Positions 15,501 through 24,401 are shown, counted from the first letter of the stretch. The stretch: DNA of 64,000 bases from Leifsonia shinshuensis (GCF_014217625.1 NZ_CP043641.1:1488001-1552000), one strand, 5' to 3'. The notes: generated by a model from the letters alone, not told the origin. Numbers and translations: made by a program.

Positions 15501-16777
15501 CAGACGGCTGCTCCTTCCGCCGCGACCGCGGCGTTCTCGTACGACAGGTAGGTTCGCTGGATCTGGATCTGGTCGGCGATGTAGCCGGCGTCGTGCCAGA
15601 CGCCCCAGATGAAGCTGGAGCCGCGGCGCGACTGCCACGGCAGGCCCAGGAAGTAGACGCCGCGCTCGGCCGAGACGCCGCGCTGGTGCACGGGCCGGCC
15701 CGCGGCGTCCAGCGCGTCCACCCGCAGCCAGCCGTAGTCGACGCCGAACCCGGTCGCCCAGACGATGGAGGTGATGCCCGCCGCGGCGAGGTCGAGCTCG
15801 GTGACCGGGTCGGTCACGCAGGCGGGGTCGGGGCCGAGGATGCGCGCCTCCGGCTCCTCCGGGAGGTCGAGGCCGTTGCGCTCGATGTAGGCGTCCGCCT
15901 CGTCGAGCACCGACAGGTAGTTGGCGTCCCCGGCGTGGATGTTGGCGGCCAGGTCGCCGCCGAACCGGATGACGCCGTCGGCGTAGTCCTGTGTGCGGCC
16001 GACGAGCGTGATGCCGCTCTCGGCGAGCTCGCGGAAGTCGACGGTGCGGCCGCCGCGGGCGCCGCTGACCGCGATTGTCACGTGCTCGGCGGCGGCGGCG
16101 GGCGCGGAGGCCTCCCACTTGCCGAGGACACCCAGCCACCACACGTTGTCGCGTCCGCGGTAGCGGCGCGGCGGCCGGTCGTGCGGACCGACCGAGAGGT
16201 GCACCTGGCGGCCGGCGCGGCGCAGCTCGTCGGCGATCTGCACGCCGGAGGAGCCGGCGCCGACGACGAGCACGCCCCCGGCTGGGAGCTGGTCGGGGTT
16301 GCGGTAGTCGCTGGAGTGCAGTTGCTCGATTCCGGCCGAAGCGGGGATGACGGTGGGGATGACCGGCTTCTGGAACGGGCCGGTCGCGGCGACGACGTAG
16401 CGGGCGGTGTAGCTGCCGTCGGTGGTCTCCACCCGGAATCCGGGATTCCCGCTGTTGCGGCGGACCGACAGCACCTCCACTCCGCTGCGGATCGGCGCGT
16501 TCGTCATCGCGGCGTATGCCACGAAGTAGTCGGCGACGCGCTCCTTGGGGGCGAAGCCGTCCTGGTCGACGTCGTCGAACTCCAGGCCGGGGAACCGGTC
16601 GTGCCACGCGGGTCCGTTCGCGACGAGCGAGTCCCAGCGGCCCGACCGCCAGCGCTCGGCGATGCGGCCGCGTTCCAGCACGAGATGCGGGATGCCGCGC
16701 TCGGTCAGGTGGGCGCTCATCGCCACACCGGCCTGTCCCGCGCCGACGACGAGGACCTCGATTTCCTGGCTCGACAT
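15500..16777 (-). CDS. Flavin-containing monooxygenase (CzcO-like FAD/NADPH enzyme)
   Basis: 425-aa flavoprotein monooxygenase. The FAD Rossmann motif VLVVGAGQAGVAMSAHL is at about residues 7-23 and a second NADPH-binding motif GVLVVGAGSSGVQIADEL lies near 165-185, with the ATG-like VVAATGPFQKP between them. ATG 16777 is preceded by GAAGGAG at 5 nt. As first gene of the operon it probably starts the pathway by oxygenating a nitrogen, sulfur or carbonyl centre of the substrate. Divergent from the aldehyde dehydrogenase gene, sharing a 290-bp region with inverted repeats. Confidence 0.87.
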   Translation of the reverse strand: MSSQEIEVLVVGAGQAGVAMSAHLTERGIPHLVLERGRIAERWRSGRWDSLVANGPAWHDRFPGLEFDDVDQDGFAPKERVADYFVAYAAMTNAPIRSGVEVLSVRRNSGNPGFRVETTDGSYTARYVVAATGPFQKPVIPTVIPASAGIEQLHSSDYRNPDQLPAGGVLVVGAGSSGVQIADELRRAGRQVHLSVGPHDRPPRRYRGRDNVWWLGVLGKWEASAPAAAAEHVTIAVSGARGGRTVDFRELAESGITLVGRTQDYADGVIRFGGDLAANIHAGDANYLSVLDEADAYIERNGLDLPEEPEARILGPDPACVTDPVTELDLAAAGITSIVWATGFGVDYGWLRVDALDAAGRPVHQRGVSAERGVYFLGLPWQSRRGSSFIWGVWHDAGYIADQIQIQRTYLSYENAAVAAEGAAV

Positions 16778-16868
16778 GTGATCTCCTTCGCTCATCCGAG
16801 GTGGTGTGGCCATTGTCAGCAGCCACGGGCGAATCTGTAAAACAATGAGAATCGCCGTACTGAATCTG

Positions 16869-16973
16869 TTGAAGTGATGCTTCGCGTGCGTCTCACGCGC
16901 GTGAACCATTCCGCAGTGACGCACTCCTCGGACCAACGACTTCCGCCGCATCACTTCAAACGATGCACTTCAA
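16869..16973. promoter_or_regulatory. Inverted/direct repeats in the monooxygenase-aldehyde dehydrogenase divergent promoter
   Basis: TTGAAGTGATGC at 16869-16880 and its exact complement GCATCACTTCAA at 16948-16959 form a 12-bp inverted repeat about 67 bp apart, followed by a partial third copy GCACTTCAA at 16965-16973. The GCATCACTTC core recurs at 24392-24401 upstream of the permease/LysR genes. Probable regulator-binding sites; the regulator is inferred to be the LysR protein at 24473. Confidence 0.6.
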
Positions 16974-17067
16974 CGCTTTTCAACGCTCGTTTCGATGCAC
17001 TCCTGGTGCGTACTCTGCGATTACCGCAGCGGGAGGTTCCCGGCCGCGGCGAACGGAGGAGGCCCGC

Positions 17068-18543
17068 ATGACGGTCGAGACCACCACCCCCCTCGCGACG
17101 CGCATCGACGGCCGCGCCGTCATCGGCGGCGACCGCGTCGCCTCGGCGTCGGGCGAGACGTTCGTCACGATCAACCCGGCCACCGGCGAGGCGCTGGCGG
17201 AGGTCGCCAAGGGCGGCGCCGCCGACGTCGACCGCGCCGTGGCCGCGGCCCGCGCCGCCTTCGAGTCCGGCGTCTGGAGCCGGCGCGACGCCGCCGACCG
17301 CGGCGCCGTCCTCCGCCGCCTCGCGGACCTCGTCGAGCGGAACGCCGCCGAACTCGCCCTCCTCGAATCCCTCGACATGGGCAAGCCGCTCTCGCAGACC
17401 AGCGCCGTCGACGTCCCCGGCACCGCGGCGACCTTCCGCTGGTACGGCGAACTGGCCGACAAGCTCACCGATGAGGTCCCCTCCACTCCCCCGGGTTCGA
17501 CAGCGATCGTCAGCCGGGTCGCCCTCGGCGTCGTCGCGGCCATCGTGCCGTGGAACTACCCGCTCGACATCGCCGCCTGGAAGCTCGCGCCCGCCCTGGT
17601 CGCCGGCAACAGCGTCGTGCTGAAGCCCGCCGAGACCACCAGCCTCACCGCGCTCCGCCTCGGCGAGCTGGCGCTGGAGGCCGGCATCCCGCCCGGCGTG
17701 CTGAACGTCGTCCCCGGTCCCGGCTCGGTCATCGGCCGCGCGCTCGGCCTCCACCCGGACGTCGACGCGCTCACGTTCACAGGCTCGACCGCCGTGGCGA
17801 AGAAGCTGCTGACCTATGCGGGCGAGTCGAACCTGAAGCGGCTGAGCCTGGAGGCCGGCGGCAAGAGCTCGAACCTGATCTTCGCCGACGTGGAGGACCT
17901 GGCACTGGCCGCCGAGAAGGCCGCGTTCGGCGCGTTCTACAACCAGGGCGAAGTCTGCTCGGCCAACTCGCGCATCTTCGTCGAGCGTCCCGTGTACGAC
18001 GAGTTCCTCGGGCTGCTCACGTCCGCCGCAGAGGCGTACCGGTCGGGCGACCCGCTCGACCCGGCCAGCGGCAACGGCGCGCTCGTCTCCGAGGCGCACG
18101 CCGACGGCGTCGCCGCGGCGATCGAGGACGCGGCCCGCGACGGCGAGCTGATCGGCGGCGAGCGCGTCCGGCGCCAGGGCTCGACGGCGTTCATCGACCC
18201 CGCGATCGTCGCCGGTCTCCCGCTGACGCACGCGCTGCACCGCGACGAGGTCTTCGGGCCGCTCGTCGTGGTGCAGGCGTTCGACCACGAGGACGACGCG
18301 GTTCGAGCGGCGAACGCCACCGACTACGGCCTCGCGGCGTCGCTGTGGACCTCCAGCCTCTCCCGCGCCCACCGCGTCTCCGAGCGGCTGGTCGCCGGGA
18401 CCGTCTCGGTGAACACCGTCGACGCGCTCGGCTCCACGACCCCGTTCGGCGGGTTCAAGCAGTCAGGCTTCGGCCGCGACCTCTCCCGGCACGCCATCGA
18501 CAACTACGTGGGCCTGAAGACCACGTGGTTCCAGCACGAGTAG
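17068..18543 (+). CDS. NAD(P)-dependent aldehyde dehydrogenase
   Basis: 491-aa aldehyde dehydrogenase. Catalytic Cys297 lies in NQGEVCSANSRI, general-base Glu262 in LEAGGKSSNLIF and the oxyanion Asn163 in IVPWNYPLDIAAWK. The coenzyme motif FTGSTAVAKK precedes them. ATG 17068 follows a strong GGAGGA. It resembles the broad gamma-aminobutyraldehyde/betaine aldehyde group (PuuC-like), but the substrate cannot be fixed. It leads a rightward unit with the CitE-like lyase and APC permease and is divergent from the monooxygenase operon, so it likely oxidises an aldehyde of the same pathway. Confidence 0.92.
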   Translation: MTVETTTPLATRIDGRAVIGGDRVASASGETFVTINPATGEALAEVAKGGAADVDRAVAAARAAFESGVWSRRDAADRGAVLRRLADLVERNAAELALLESLDMGKPLSQTSAVDVPGTAATFRWYGELADKLTDEVPSTPPGSTAIVSRVALGVVAAIVPWNYPLDIAAWKLAPALVAGNSVVLKPAETTSLTALRLGELALEAGIPPGVLNVVPGPGSVIGRALGLHPDVDALTFTGSTAVAKKLLTYAGESNLKRLSLEAGGKSSNLIFADVEDLALAAEKAAFGAFYNQGEVCSANSRIFVERPVYDEFLGLLTSAAEAYRSGDPLDPASGNGALVSEAHADGVAAAIEDAARDGELIGGERVRRQGSTAFIDPAIVAGLPLTHALHRDEVFGPLVVVQAFDHEDDAVRAANATDYGLAASLWTSSLSRAHRVSERLVAGTVSVNTVDALGSTTPFGGFKQSGFGRDLSRHAIDNYVGLKTTWFQHE

Positions 18544-18553
18544 GAGGCCGGCG

Positions 18554-19399
18554 ATGACGAAGCAGCTCGACGCCCCCCGCTCGGCCGGGCACGTGCCTCC
18601 GGAGGTCGCCCGCTCCTGGCTGCTGATCGCGGCCTCCCGGCTCGACGCCGTCGCGGTCGCGGGCTCCCGGGCCGACGCGGTGGTGATCGACCTGGAGGAC
18701 GCGATCGACGCGTCCCGCAAGGAGGTCGAGCGGGAGCGCGTCGCGCGCTTCCTGGAGGCCGGCGGTGAGGCGTGGGTGCGCGTCAACGACCGCACCTCGG
18801 CGTTCTGGGCCGGCGACGTGGACCGGCTGCGCGGCCTCCCGGGCCTGCTCGGCGTCGTCCTCGCGAAGACCGAGGAGGCCGCCCACGTCACCGCGACAGC
18901 CGAGCGGCTGGGCGGAGCCACACCGGTCGTCGCCCTGATCGAGTCCGCCCTCGGCATCGAGAACGCCGCGCTGATCGCCCGCGCGCCCGGCGCCTTCCGG
19001 CTCGCGTTCGGCAGCGGCGACTACCGCCGCGACACCGGCGTCGCCAACAAGGAGGTCGCGCTGGCCTACCCGCGCTCGCGGCTCGTCGTCGCCAGCCGGG
19101 TCGGCGGACTGCCTGGCCCGATCGACGGGCCCTCGGTAGTCGACGGCGCGCCGGTCGTCACCGAGCAGTCCCAGTCGGCCGCTGCGCTCGGCCTCACCGG
19201 GCGGCTCTGCCTGCGCGAGACGCAGGTCGGGATCGTCAACGAGGTCATGGCGCCGTCGGCCGAGGACGTGTCCTGGGCCAGCGGCTTCCTCGAGGAGTTC
19301 GAGGAGGGCGGCCGCGTCGTCCGCGACGGCAGCGACCTCCCCCGGCTCGGGCGCGCCGAGAAGATCCTGCAGCTCGACCGCGCGTTCGGCGGCGCCTGA
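18554..19399 (+). CDS. CitE-like HpcH/HpaI aldolase/citrate lyase beta family protein
   Basis: 281-aa TIM-barrel lyase of the HpcH/HpaI-CitE superfamily, which cleaves or forms C-C bonds of 3-hydroxyacyl (often CoA) compounds with Mg2+. Seen: RADAVVIDLEDAIDASRK (metal-site Glu/Asp strand, about 39-56), WVRVNDRTS (Arg-containing strand), VVALIESALGIENAALIA (metal Glu, about 124-141) and LAFGSGDYRRDTG (metal Asp). The ATG is 10 bp after the aldehyde dehydrogenase stop, so they are one operon. The actual acyl substrate is unknown. Confidence 0.85.
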   Translation: MTKQLDAPRSAGHVPPEVARSWLLIAASRLDAVAVAGSRADAVVIDLEDAIDASRKEVERERVARFLEAGGEAWVRVNDRTSAFWAGDVDRLRGLPGLLGVVLAKTEEAAHVTATAERLGGATPVVALIESALGIENAALIARAPGAFRLAFGSGDYRRDTGVANKEVALAYPRSRLVVASRVGGLPGPIDGPSVVDGAPVVTEQSQSAAALGLTGRLCLRETQVGIVNEVMAPSAEDVSWASGFLEEFEEGGRVVRDGSDLPRLGRAEKILQLDRAFGGA

Positions 19400-19451
19400 T
19401 TTCCCCCACCCAGTCCCACCCGAAGAGAATGCAAGGACGAAGGAGTCCCCG

Positions 19452-20960
19452 ATGACCGACACGAAGCTCCAGACCTCGAACATCCGAACCCAGCATTTCC
19501 GGAAGACCCTCGGCCGGCTCGACATCATCTTCCTGTCGATCAGCGCGGTCATCTCCATCGACACGGTCGCGCAGATCGCGGCAGGAGGCGGCGCCGAGGC
19601 GTTCACCTGGACCGCGGTGATCGGCCTCACCTTCCTGTTCCCGTACGCGCTCGTCATCTCCGAGCTCGGCAGCACGTTCCACGACGAGGGCGGCCCGTTC
19701 GTCTGGGTGCGGCTGGCGTTCGGCAAGCTGACCGCGGCGATCGCGACGCTGTTCTACTGGATCACCAACCCGCTCTGGATGGGCGGCTCGCTGGTGTTCA
19801 TCTCCGCCGCGACCTGGGGCGCGTACATCGCCCCGCTGCCGGAGGGCAGCGCCGGGGACATCGTGTTCAAACTGGTGTTCATCTGGCTGGCCATCGGCAC
19901 GGCGATCATCGGCCTCCAGTACGGCAAGCACATCGTGGCCGCCGGGGCGATCATCAAGATCCTGCTGCTGGTCGTCTTCGTCGTCACGGTCGCCGTCTAC
20001 GCCATCAAGAACGGCGTGCACGGCTACGCGGCCGGCGCGTTCTCGCCGACGCTCGGCGGGTTCCTCGCGGTGACCCCGGTCATCCTGTTCGCGGTCGTCG
20101 GCTTCGAGGCGCCGAACGGGGCGGCGGAGGAGATGCGCAACCCGCAGCGCGACGTGCCGAAGGCGATCACGTCCTCCGGCATCGTGTCGATCCTCTGCTA
20201 CCTCGTGCCGATCTTCGCCATCCTGGCCGTGCTGCCGGCGAACAAGGTGCAGGGCGCCAGCGGTCTCCTCGACGCCTTCAAGGAGGTCTTCTCGGTCTAC
20301 GGCATCGCGACCGGCCCGGTGATGTTCATCGCGGCGCTGCTGTTCGTTTTCGTGGTGCTGACCCAGGCGAGCGCGTGGATGATCGCCTCCGACCGCGTGC
20401 AGGCCGCCGCGGGCGCGGACGGCGCGTTCTTCCGCTACTTCGGCGTCTTCTCCAAGCGGTTCGGCACGCCGGTGCGGATGAACCTGCTGTCCGGGATCGT
20501 GGCCACGGTCTTCTGCATCTCGGCGACGCTGCTGCTCAAGGGCAGCACCGCGGCCGTGTTCACGGTGGTGCTGACGGTCGCGATCTCCACCCTGCTGCTG
20601 TCGTACCTGGTGATCTTCCCGTCGATCGTGCGGCTGCGGAGGAAGTACCCGGACGTCGAGCGCCCCTTCCGCGTCCCGGGCGGCCGTGCCGGCCTGTGGA
20701 TCGCCGTCGTGATCATCTACGCCTGGGTGCTGCTCGGCTCGTGGGTGGCGGTCTTCCCCGGCACGCTCGAGGGCCCGCTCGGAGTGAAGTACGACTTCGT
20801 CGACACCTGGGGCGTCGACCGCCCGACCTTCGAAGGCTTCACGGTCGGCACGCTGATCGTCATCACCGTGCTGGCGCTGGCGGGCTTCTTCTGGCAGCGG
20901 GCGCGCGACCGCCGGCTGGACCCGGGCCCGGAGGTGCTGCTGGAGCCGGTCCGCGACTGA
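19452..20960 (+). CDS. APC family amino acid/amine permease
   Basis: 502-aa secondary transporter with about 12-14 membrane helices, of the amino acid-polyamine-organocation superfamily. The first helix carries an unwound-type stretch (DIIFLSISAVISIDTVAQIAA); helix-6-like FAVVGFEAPNGAAEEMRNPQRDVPKAI is the most conserved APC segment, with GFE and the RNPQRD loop. It probably imports the substrate of the surrounding pathway together with a proton. The ATG is preceded by GGACGAAGGAG. It is followed at once by a strong hairpin array. Confidence 0.9.
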   Translation: MTDTKLQTSNIRTQHFRKTLGRLDIIFLSISAVISIDTVAQIAAGGGAEAFTWTAVIGLTFLFPYALVISELGSTFHDEGGPFVWVRLAFGKLTAAIATLFYWITNPLWMGGSLVFISAATWGAYIAPLPEGSAGDIVFKLVFIWLAIGTAIIGLQYGKHIVAAGAIIKILLLVVFVVTVAVYAIKNGVHGYAAGAFSPTLGGFLAVTPVILFAVVGFEAPNGAAEEMRNPQRDVPKAITSSGIVSILCYLVPIFAILAVLPANKVQGASGLLDAFKEVFSVYGIATGPVMFIAALLFVFVVLTQASAWMIASDRVQAAAGADGAFFRYFGVFSKRFGTPVRMNLLSGIVATVFCISATLLLKGSTAAVFTVVLTVAISTLLLSYLVIFPSIVRLRRKYPDVERPFRVPGGRAGLWIAVVIIYAWVLLGSWVAVFPGTLEGPLGVKYDFVDTWGVDRPTFEGFTVGTLIVITVLALAGFFWQRARDRRLDPGPEVLLEPVRD

Positions 20961-20975
20961 GGCCCGCATCCCCGA

Positions 20976-21018
20976 AACGGAGGAGATCCCGGCCCACCCG
21001 GCCGGGATCTCCTCCGTT
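20976..21018 (+). terminator. Strong hairpin after the APC permease (first of the array)
   Basis: Perfect 19-bp stem (arms 20976-20994 and 21000-21018, loop of 5 nt) starting AACGGAGGAGATCCCGGCC. It lies 15 bp after the permease stop and has no long U-tract, as is common for actinobacterial terminators. It is also the first unit of the hairpin array. Confidence 0.75.
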
Positions 21019-21300
21019 CACTGCGTTTCGGGGCTGCCCGGCACCGGATGTCCTCCGTTCGCGACGCCCGTCGGCAACGGAGGACATCCGGGCCGACACG
21101 CCGTCCGGATGCAGGTATCGGAGGACATCCCGGCTCCAGGACACGGGATGTCCTCCGTTGGCTGCGTTTCTGGGGCTGCGGAGGGTGGATGTCCTCCGTT
21201 CGCGACGGCGGTGGGCAACGGAGGACATCCGGGCCGACACGCCGGCGGGAAGCAGTCAACGGAGGAGTCCGGGGCCGGGCGGGGCGGGGACTCCTCCGTT
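20976..21300. repeat. Array of five related hairpins sharing an AACGGAGGA core
   Basis: Five consecutive inverted repeats fill almost the whole gap between two convergent genes. Arms are 20976-20994/21000-21018 (19 bp), 21044-21059/21076-21091 (16 bp), 21119-21132/21144-21157 (14 bp), 21187-21200/21217-21230 (14 bp) and 21258-21270/21288-21300 (13 bp). All use AACGGAGGA or its complement TCCTCCGTT, followed by GACATCC, GATCCC or GTCC. A higher-order duplication of about 141 bp is visible: CTGCGTTTC-GGGCTGC and CGGGCCGACACGCCG each occur twice in the same order. There is no coding potential here. It may serve as a bidirectional terminator or a REP/BIME-like element. Confidence 0.85.
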
Positions 21301-21326
21301 GGTGACGGTTGGGGCGCGTTGCGGTC

Positions 21327-22886
21327 TCAGGCCGGGACGGAGGCCGCGACCAGCTCCGCCGCCCGCTCGGCCACCATCATCACCGTGATGACCGGGTTCA
21401 CCGAGGTCAGCGTCGGGAACACCGACGCGTCGGCGATCCGCAGCCCGTCGATCCCGCGCACGCGCAGCTCGGGGTCGACCACCGCGAGGTCGTCGTCCTC
21501 CGCGCCCATCCGGCAGGTGCCGGACACGTGGTAAACGGTCTGGTGGATGGCGCGCTGAGCAGCAGACAGCTCCTCGTCCGTCTGGACGTCAGGCCCGGGG
21601 AAGACCTCCCGCACCAGGTGGCTGCGCATCGGCTCGGCCTCCGCGATGCGGCGCGCGGCCCGCACGCCGGCGACCAGCATCCGCTCGTCATGCCCGGACG
21701 CATCCGTGAAGTACCGGTAGTCGATCACCGGCGGCTCGTCCGGGTCCGCGGAGGCGATGGTGACGCGGCCGCGGCTGTGCGGTTTGGCGACGTTCGGCGC
21801 GATCGCCACGATGGACGACGGGAACGACACGCCGCGGGCGCGCGGGTGGTCGACCACCGGCTCCACCGGAAAGTGCATGAGCACGTCCGGCTTCCGCGGG
21901 TCGCCGTCGACGCCGACCATCGCACCGGCGTCCCACCCGGAGGCGGAGACGGCGGGCGGCGCAGAGACCGCCTCCCAGACGACCAGCCCCTCGGCGTGGT
22001 CCTGGAGGTTCTCCCCCACGCCGGGCAGGTCGAGCACGGGCTCGACACCCGCGGCGGTCACCACCGCCGCGGGTCCGATCCCTGACAGCAGAAGCAGCCG
22101 CGGGGTGTCGATGGCGCCGCAGGCGAGCACGATCTCCCGCCGCGCCCGCACCTCGTGCAGCGCGCCCGACGGGTCGCGGTACTGCACGGCGACGGCACGC
22201 CCGTCCGAGACGACGATACGCGTCGCCCGCGCCCCAGTGATCACCTCCAGCGAATCGCGAACGTCCATCACGTCGTGCAGGTAGTGAATGGAGCTCGACC
22301 CCCGCACGTTGGTCTCCGGGTCGTACCCGACCTCGAAGAAGCCCGCGCCGCGCGCGAGCGTGTCGGTGCGGCCGTCGTTCCAGCGCTCCTGCAGCGGGAG
22401 GCCGAGCGCGGTGACGGCGGAGGCCACCACGTCGGCGACGAACGGGTTCCGGTCGGCCGCTCCCACCGGATGCACCGGGATCGCGAGCCGGTCGAAGTAC
22501 GGCTGGAAGCTCGCCGCGTCCCAGCCGGCCGCCCCGGCCTCCACCCACTCGTCCAGGTCGGAGGCGAGCGGGCGCCACGCGATCATCGTGTTCGCGGTCG
22601 AGCAGCCGCCGAGGATGCGCATCCGCGTCTGCCGGATGGCCGAGTTGCCGCGCTCCTGCGGCACGCTGCGGTAGTCGAGGTCGTACTCGCTCTCGATCAT
22701 CTCCTCCCAGCGCCGCAGCTCGCGGGCGCGGCCCTCGTCGCGGTCGCTCGGCCCCCACTCCAGGAGGGCGACCGTCACGTCCGGGTTCTCGGAGAGGCGC
22801 GCGGCGACGATGCCGCCCGCAGTGCCGCCGCCGACCACGACATAGTCGTACTCGGCGGCGGGCTGTGCTGCTGGTTGGAGGGTCAT
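21327..22886 (-). CDS. GMC family FAD-dependent oxidoreductase
   Basis: 519-aa glucose-methanol-choline oxidoreductase. FAD motif YVVVGGGTAGGIVAARLSE lies at about 15-33, followed by the family signature around RILGGCSTANTMIAWRP. Near the C-terminus, VYHVSGTCRMG and SVNPVITVMMVAERAAEL supply the catalytic His and Asn positions. The protein is typical of alcohol or choline dehydrogenases and oxidases. Its ATG overlaps the NCS1 permease stop (ATGA), so the permease presumably imports its substrate or a linked compound. The alcohol it oxidises is unknown. Confidence 0.9.
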   Translation of the reverse strand: MTLQPAAQPAAEYDYVVVGGGTAGGIVAARLSENPDVTVALLEWGPSDRDEGRARELRRWEEMIESEYDLDYRSVPQERGNSAIRQTRMRILGGCSTANTMIAWRPLASDLDEWVEAGAAGWDAASFQPYFDRLAIPVHPVGAADRNPFVADVVASAVTALGLPLQERWNDGRTDTLARGAGFFEVGYDPETNVRGSSSIHYLHDVMDVRDSLEVITGARATRIVVSDGRAVAVQYRDPSGALHEVRARREIVLACGAIDTPRLLLLSGIGPAAVVTAAGVEPVLDLPGVGENLQDHAEGLVVWEAVSAPPAVSASGWDAGAMVGVDGDPRKPDVLMHFPVEPVVDHPRARGVSFPSSIVAIAPNVAKPHSRGRVTIASADPDEPPVIDYRYFTDASGHDERMLVAGVRAARRIAEAEPMRSHLVREVFPGPDVQTDEELSAAQRAIHQTVYHVSGTCRMGAEDDDLAVVDPELRVRGIDGLRIADASVFPTLTSVNPVITVMMVAERAAELVAASVPA

Positions 22887-24313
22887 TCTGCTCCTGCGGT
22901 TCCGACGGGCGTGGGGAGGGAGGCCGCGGCGAGCACCGGCGGCTTGGACGGCGCCCACTTCATGAGCGCGTAGTACAGCGGGCAGATCACGGCGAGGCCG
23001 ACGATCCACGAGATGTCGACGCCGCCGAGCGCGGTCGCGATCGGGCCGGTGTAGAACGCGGTGTTGATGAACGGCAGCTGGATGAGGATGCCGAGCACGT
23101 AGCAGATCACGGCGTTCCGGTTGATCCGCCCGTAGACCCCGCCGTCCTGCCGGAAGAGCGACGCGATGTCGTACTTGCCGTGCTTGACCGCGTAGTAGTC
23201 GACCAGGTTGACGGCCGTCCACGGGATGAGCACGCACAGCAGCAGGATCATCAGGTTCGACAGGTTGACCAGGAAATTCGCCGAGAAGGCGAAGCCCAGT
23301 ACGAGCGCGACCAGGAAGAGGATGACGGCGATGGCGCCGCGCGTGACGGCCCGCGGGATCCACTTCGGGAACAGCGTCTGCCCGATCGTGATGATGGCGA
23401 GGCTGCCGCAGTACAGGTTCATCCCGTTGCTGACGCTGATGCCGACGCCGAACACGAGCATCGCGAGCCCGGCGATCCCGGGGACCAGCGCGCTGAGCCC
23501 GGTCGCGACGTCGTCCTTCGGGAAGGCAGCGCCGACGATGGCGCCGAGCACCATCGGGATGACCGACCCGGCGACGCAGCCGGCGAACGTCGCCCAGAAG
23601 GCGGCGCGCACGCCGGTGTCCTTCGGCATGTACCGGGTGTAGTCCGACACGTACGGCGCGTAGGCGATCTGCCAGAGCGCCGCCACCGAGATGGTCCCCA
23701 TGATGCCGGTGGCGGTGACCGAGCCGTAGTCGATCGCGCTCGCGGGGAGGGTGCCCGCGGCGAAGATGTAGACGAAGACGATCGCGATGGTGAGTCCGGC
23801 GACGACGCTCATCACGGTGCCGAACACGTGCAGCAGCCGGTAGCCGAACACCGCGCCGAAGACGCTGATCAGGCCGACGATCACGGTCGACCAGAACGCG
23901 CCCAGGTGGGTCAGCGAGTCGAGCGCCTGGCCGCCCAGGATCACATTCGAGGCGAAGAACGCCACGTACATCCCGACCACGATCACGACCACCAGGAGGC
24001 TGCCGTACGACCCGAACTGCGCCCGGGTCTGCAGCATCTGCGGCACGCCCATCTGCGGGCCTTGCGCGGCGTGCAGCGCCATGACCACGCCGCCGATCAG
24101 GTTTCCGACGACCAGCGCGACGATCGCCGCCCAGATCGGGAGGCCGTACACCGCGGTCGCGAGCAGCCCGGTCGCGATCGACAGCATCATGATGTTGCCG
24201 CCGAACCAGATCGTGAACAGGTTGCGGGCTTTGCCGTGCCGCTCGTCCTCGGGGATGTAGTCGATGGTGCGGGTCTCGACGCCGAGGGCGTCGCTACGGA
24301 CCTCTGTGGTCAT
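22883..24313 (-). CDS. NCS1 family permease (cytosine/purine/hydantoin type)
   Basis: 476-aa membrane transporter with about 12 helices of the nucleobase-cation-symport-1 family. Characteristic segments include FTIWFGGNIMMLSIATG, a helix with AAQGPQMGVPQMLQTRAQFG, and SDYTRYMPKDTG after AYAPYVSDY. ATG 24313 has GGAG 7 nt upstream; in-frame ATGs further upstream lie within the divergent promoter and are less likely. Substrates of the family are cytosine, purines, allantoin or hydantoins; here one is coupled to a GMC oxidoreductase. Likely regulated by the divergent LysR gene. Confidence 0.9.
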   Translation of the reverse strand: MTTEVRSDALGVETRTIDYIPEDERHGKARNLFTIWFGGNIMMLSIATGLLATAVYGLPIWAAIVALVVGNLIGGVVMALHAAQGPQMGVPQMLQTRAQFGSYGSLLVVVIVVGMYVAFFASNVILGGQALDSLTHLGAFWSTVIVGLISVFGAVFGYRLLHVFGTVMSVVAGLTIAIVFVYIFAAGTLPASAIDYGSVTATGIMGTISVAALWQIAYAPYVSDYTRYMPKDTGVRAAFWATFAGCVAGSVIPMVLGAIVGAAFPKDDVATGLSALVPGIAGLAMLVFGVGISVSNGMNLYCGSLAIITIGQTLFPKWIPRAVTRGAIAVILFLVALVLGFAFSANFLVNLSNLMILLLCVLIPWTAVNLVDYYAVKHGKYDIASLFRQDGGVYGRINRNAVICYVLGILIQLPFINTAFYTGPIATALGGVDISWIVGLAVICPLYYALMKWAPSKPPVLAAASLPTPVGTAGAE

Positions 24314-24339
24314 GGTGTGCTCCTCGTCGTCGATTGCAT

Positions 24340-24401
24340 AGAAGCTTCTGCCCTCCCGCCGCATCAATCAAGTAAGGTTGCCTGAAGCACTGCATCACTT
24401 C
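24340..24401. promoter_or_regulatory. Candidate LysR sites between the permease operon and the LysR gene
   Basis: The 159-bp divergent gap contains the palindrome AGAAGCTTCT (24340-24349) and the motif GCATCACTTC (24392-24401), the latter identical to the core of the inverted repeat at 16948-16957. Recurrence at two divergent catabolic promoters suggests a common regulator, with the adjacent LysR protein the obvious candidate. Not demonstrated. Confidence 0.5.

Noticed and set aside
16778..17067. Riboswitch in the monooxygenase/aldehyde dehydrogenase gap
   Set aside because: The only ordered signals are short inverted repeats suited to a protein; no known riboswitch core could be traced.
20976..21300. 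Possible CRISPR array
   Set aside because: Units are palindromes of varying arm length with no constant repeat-spacer period, and no cas genes are nearby.
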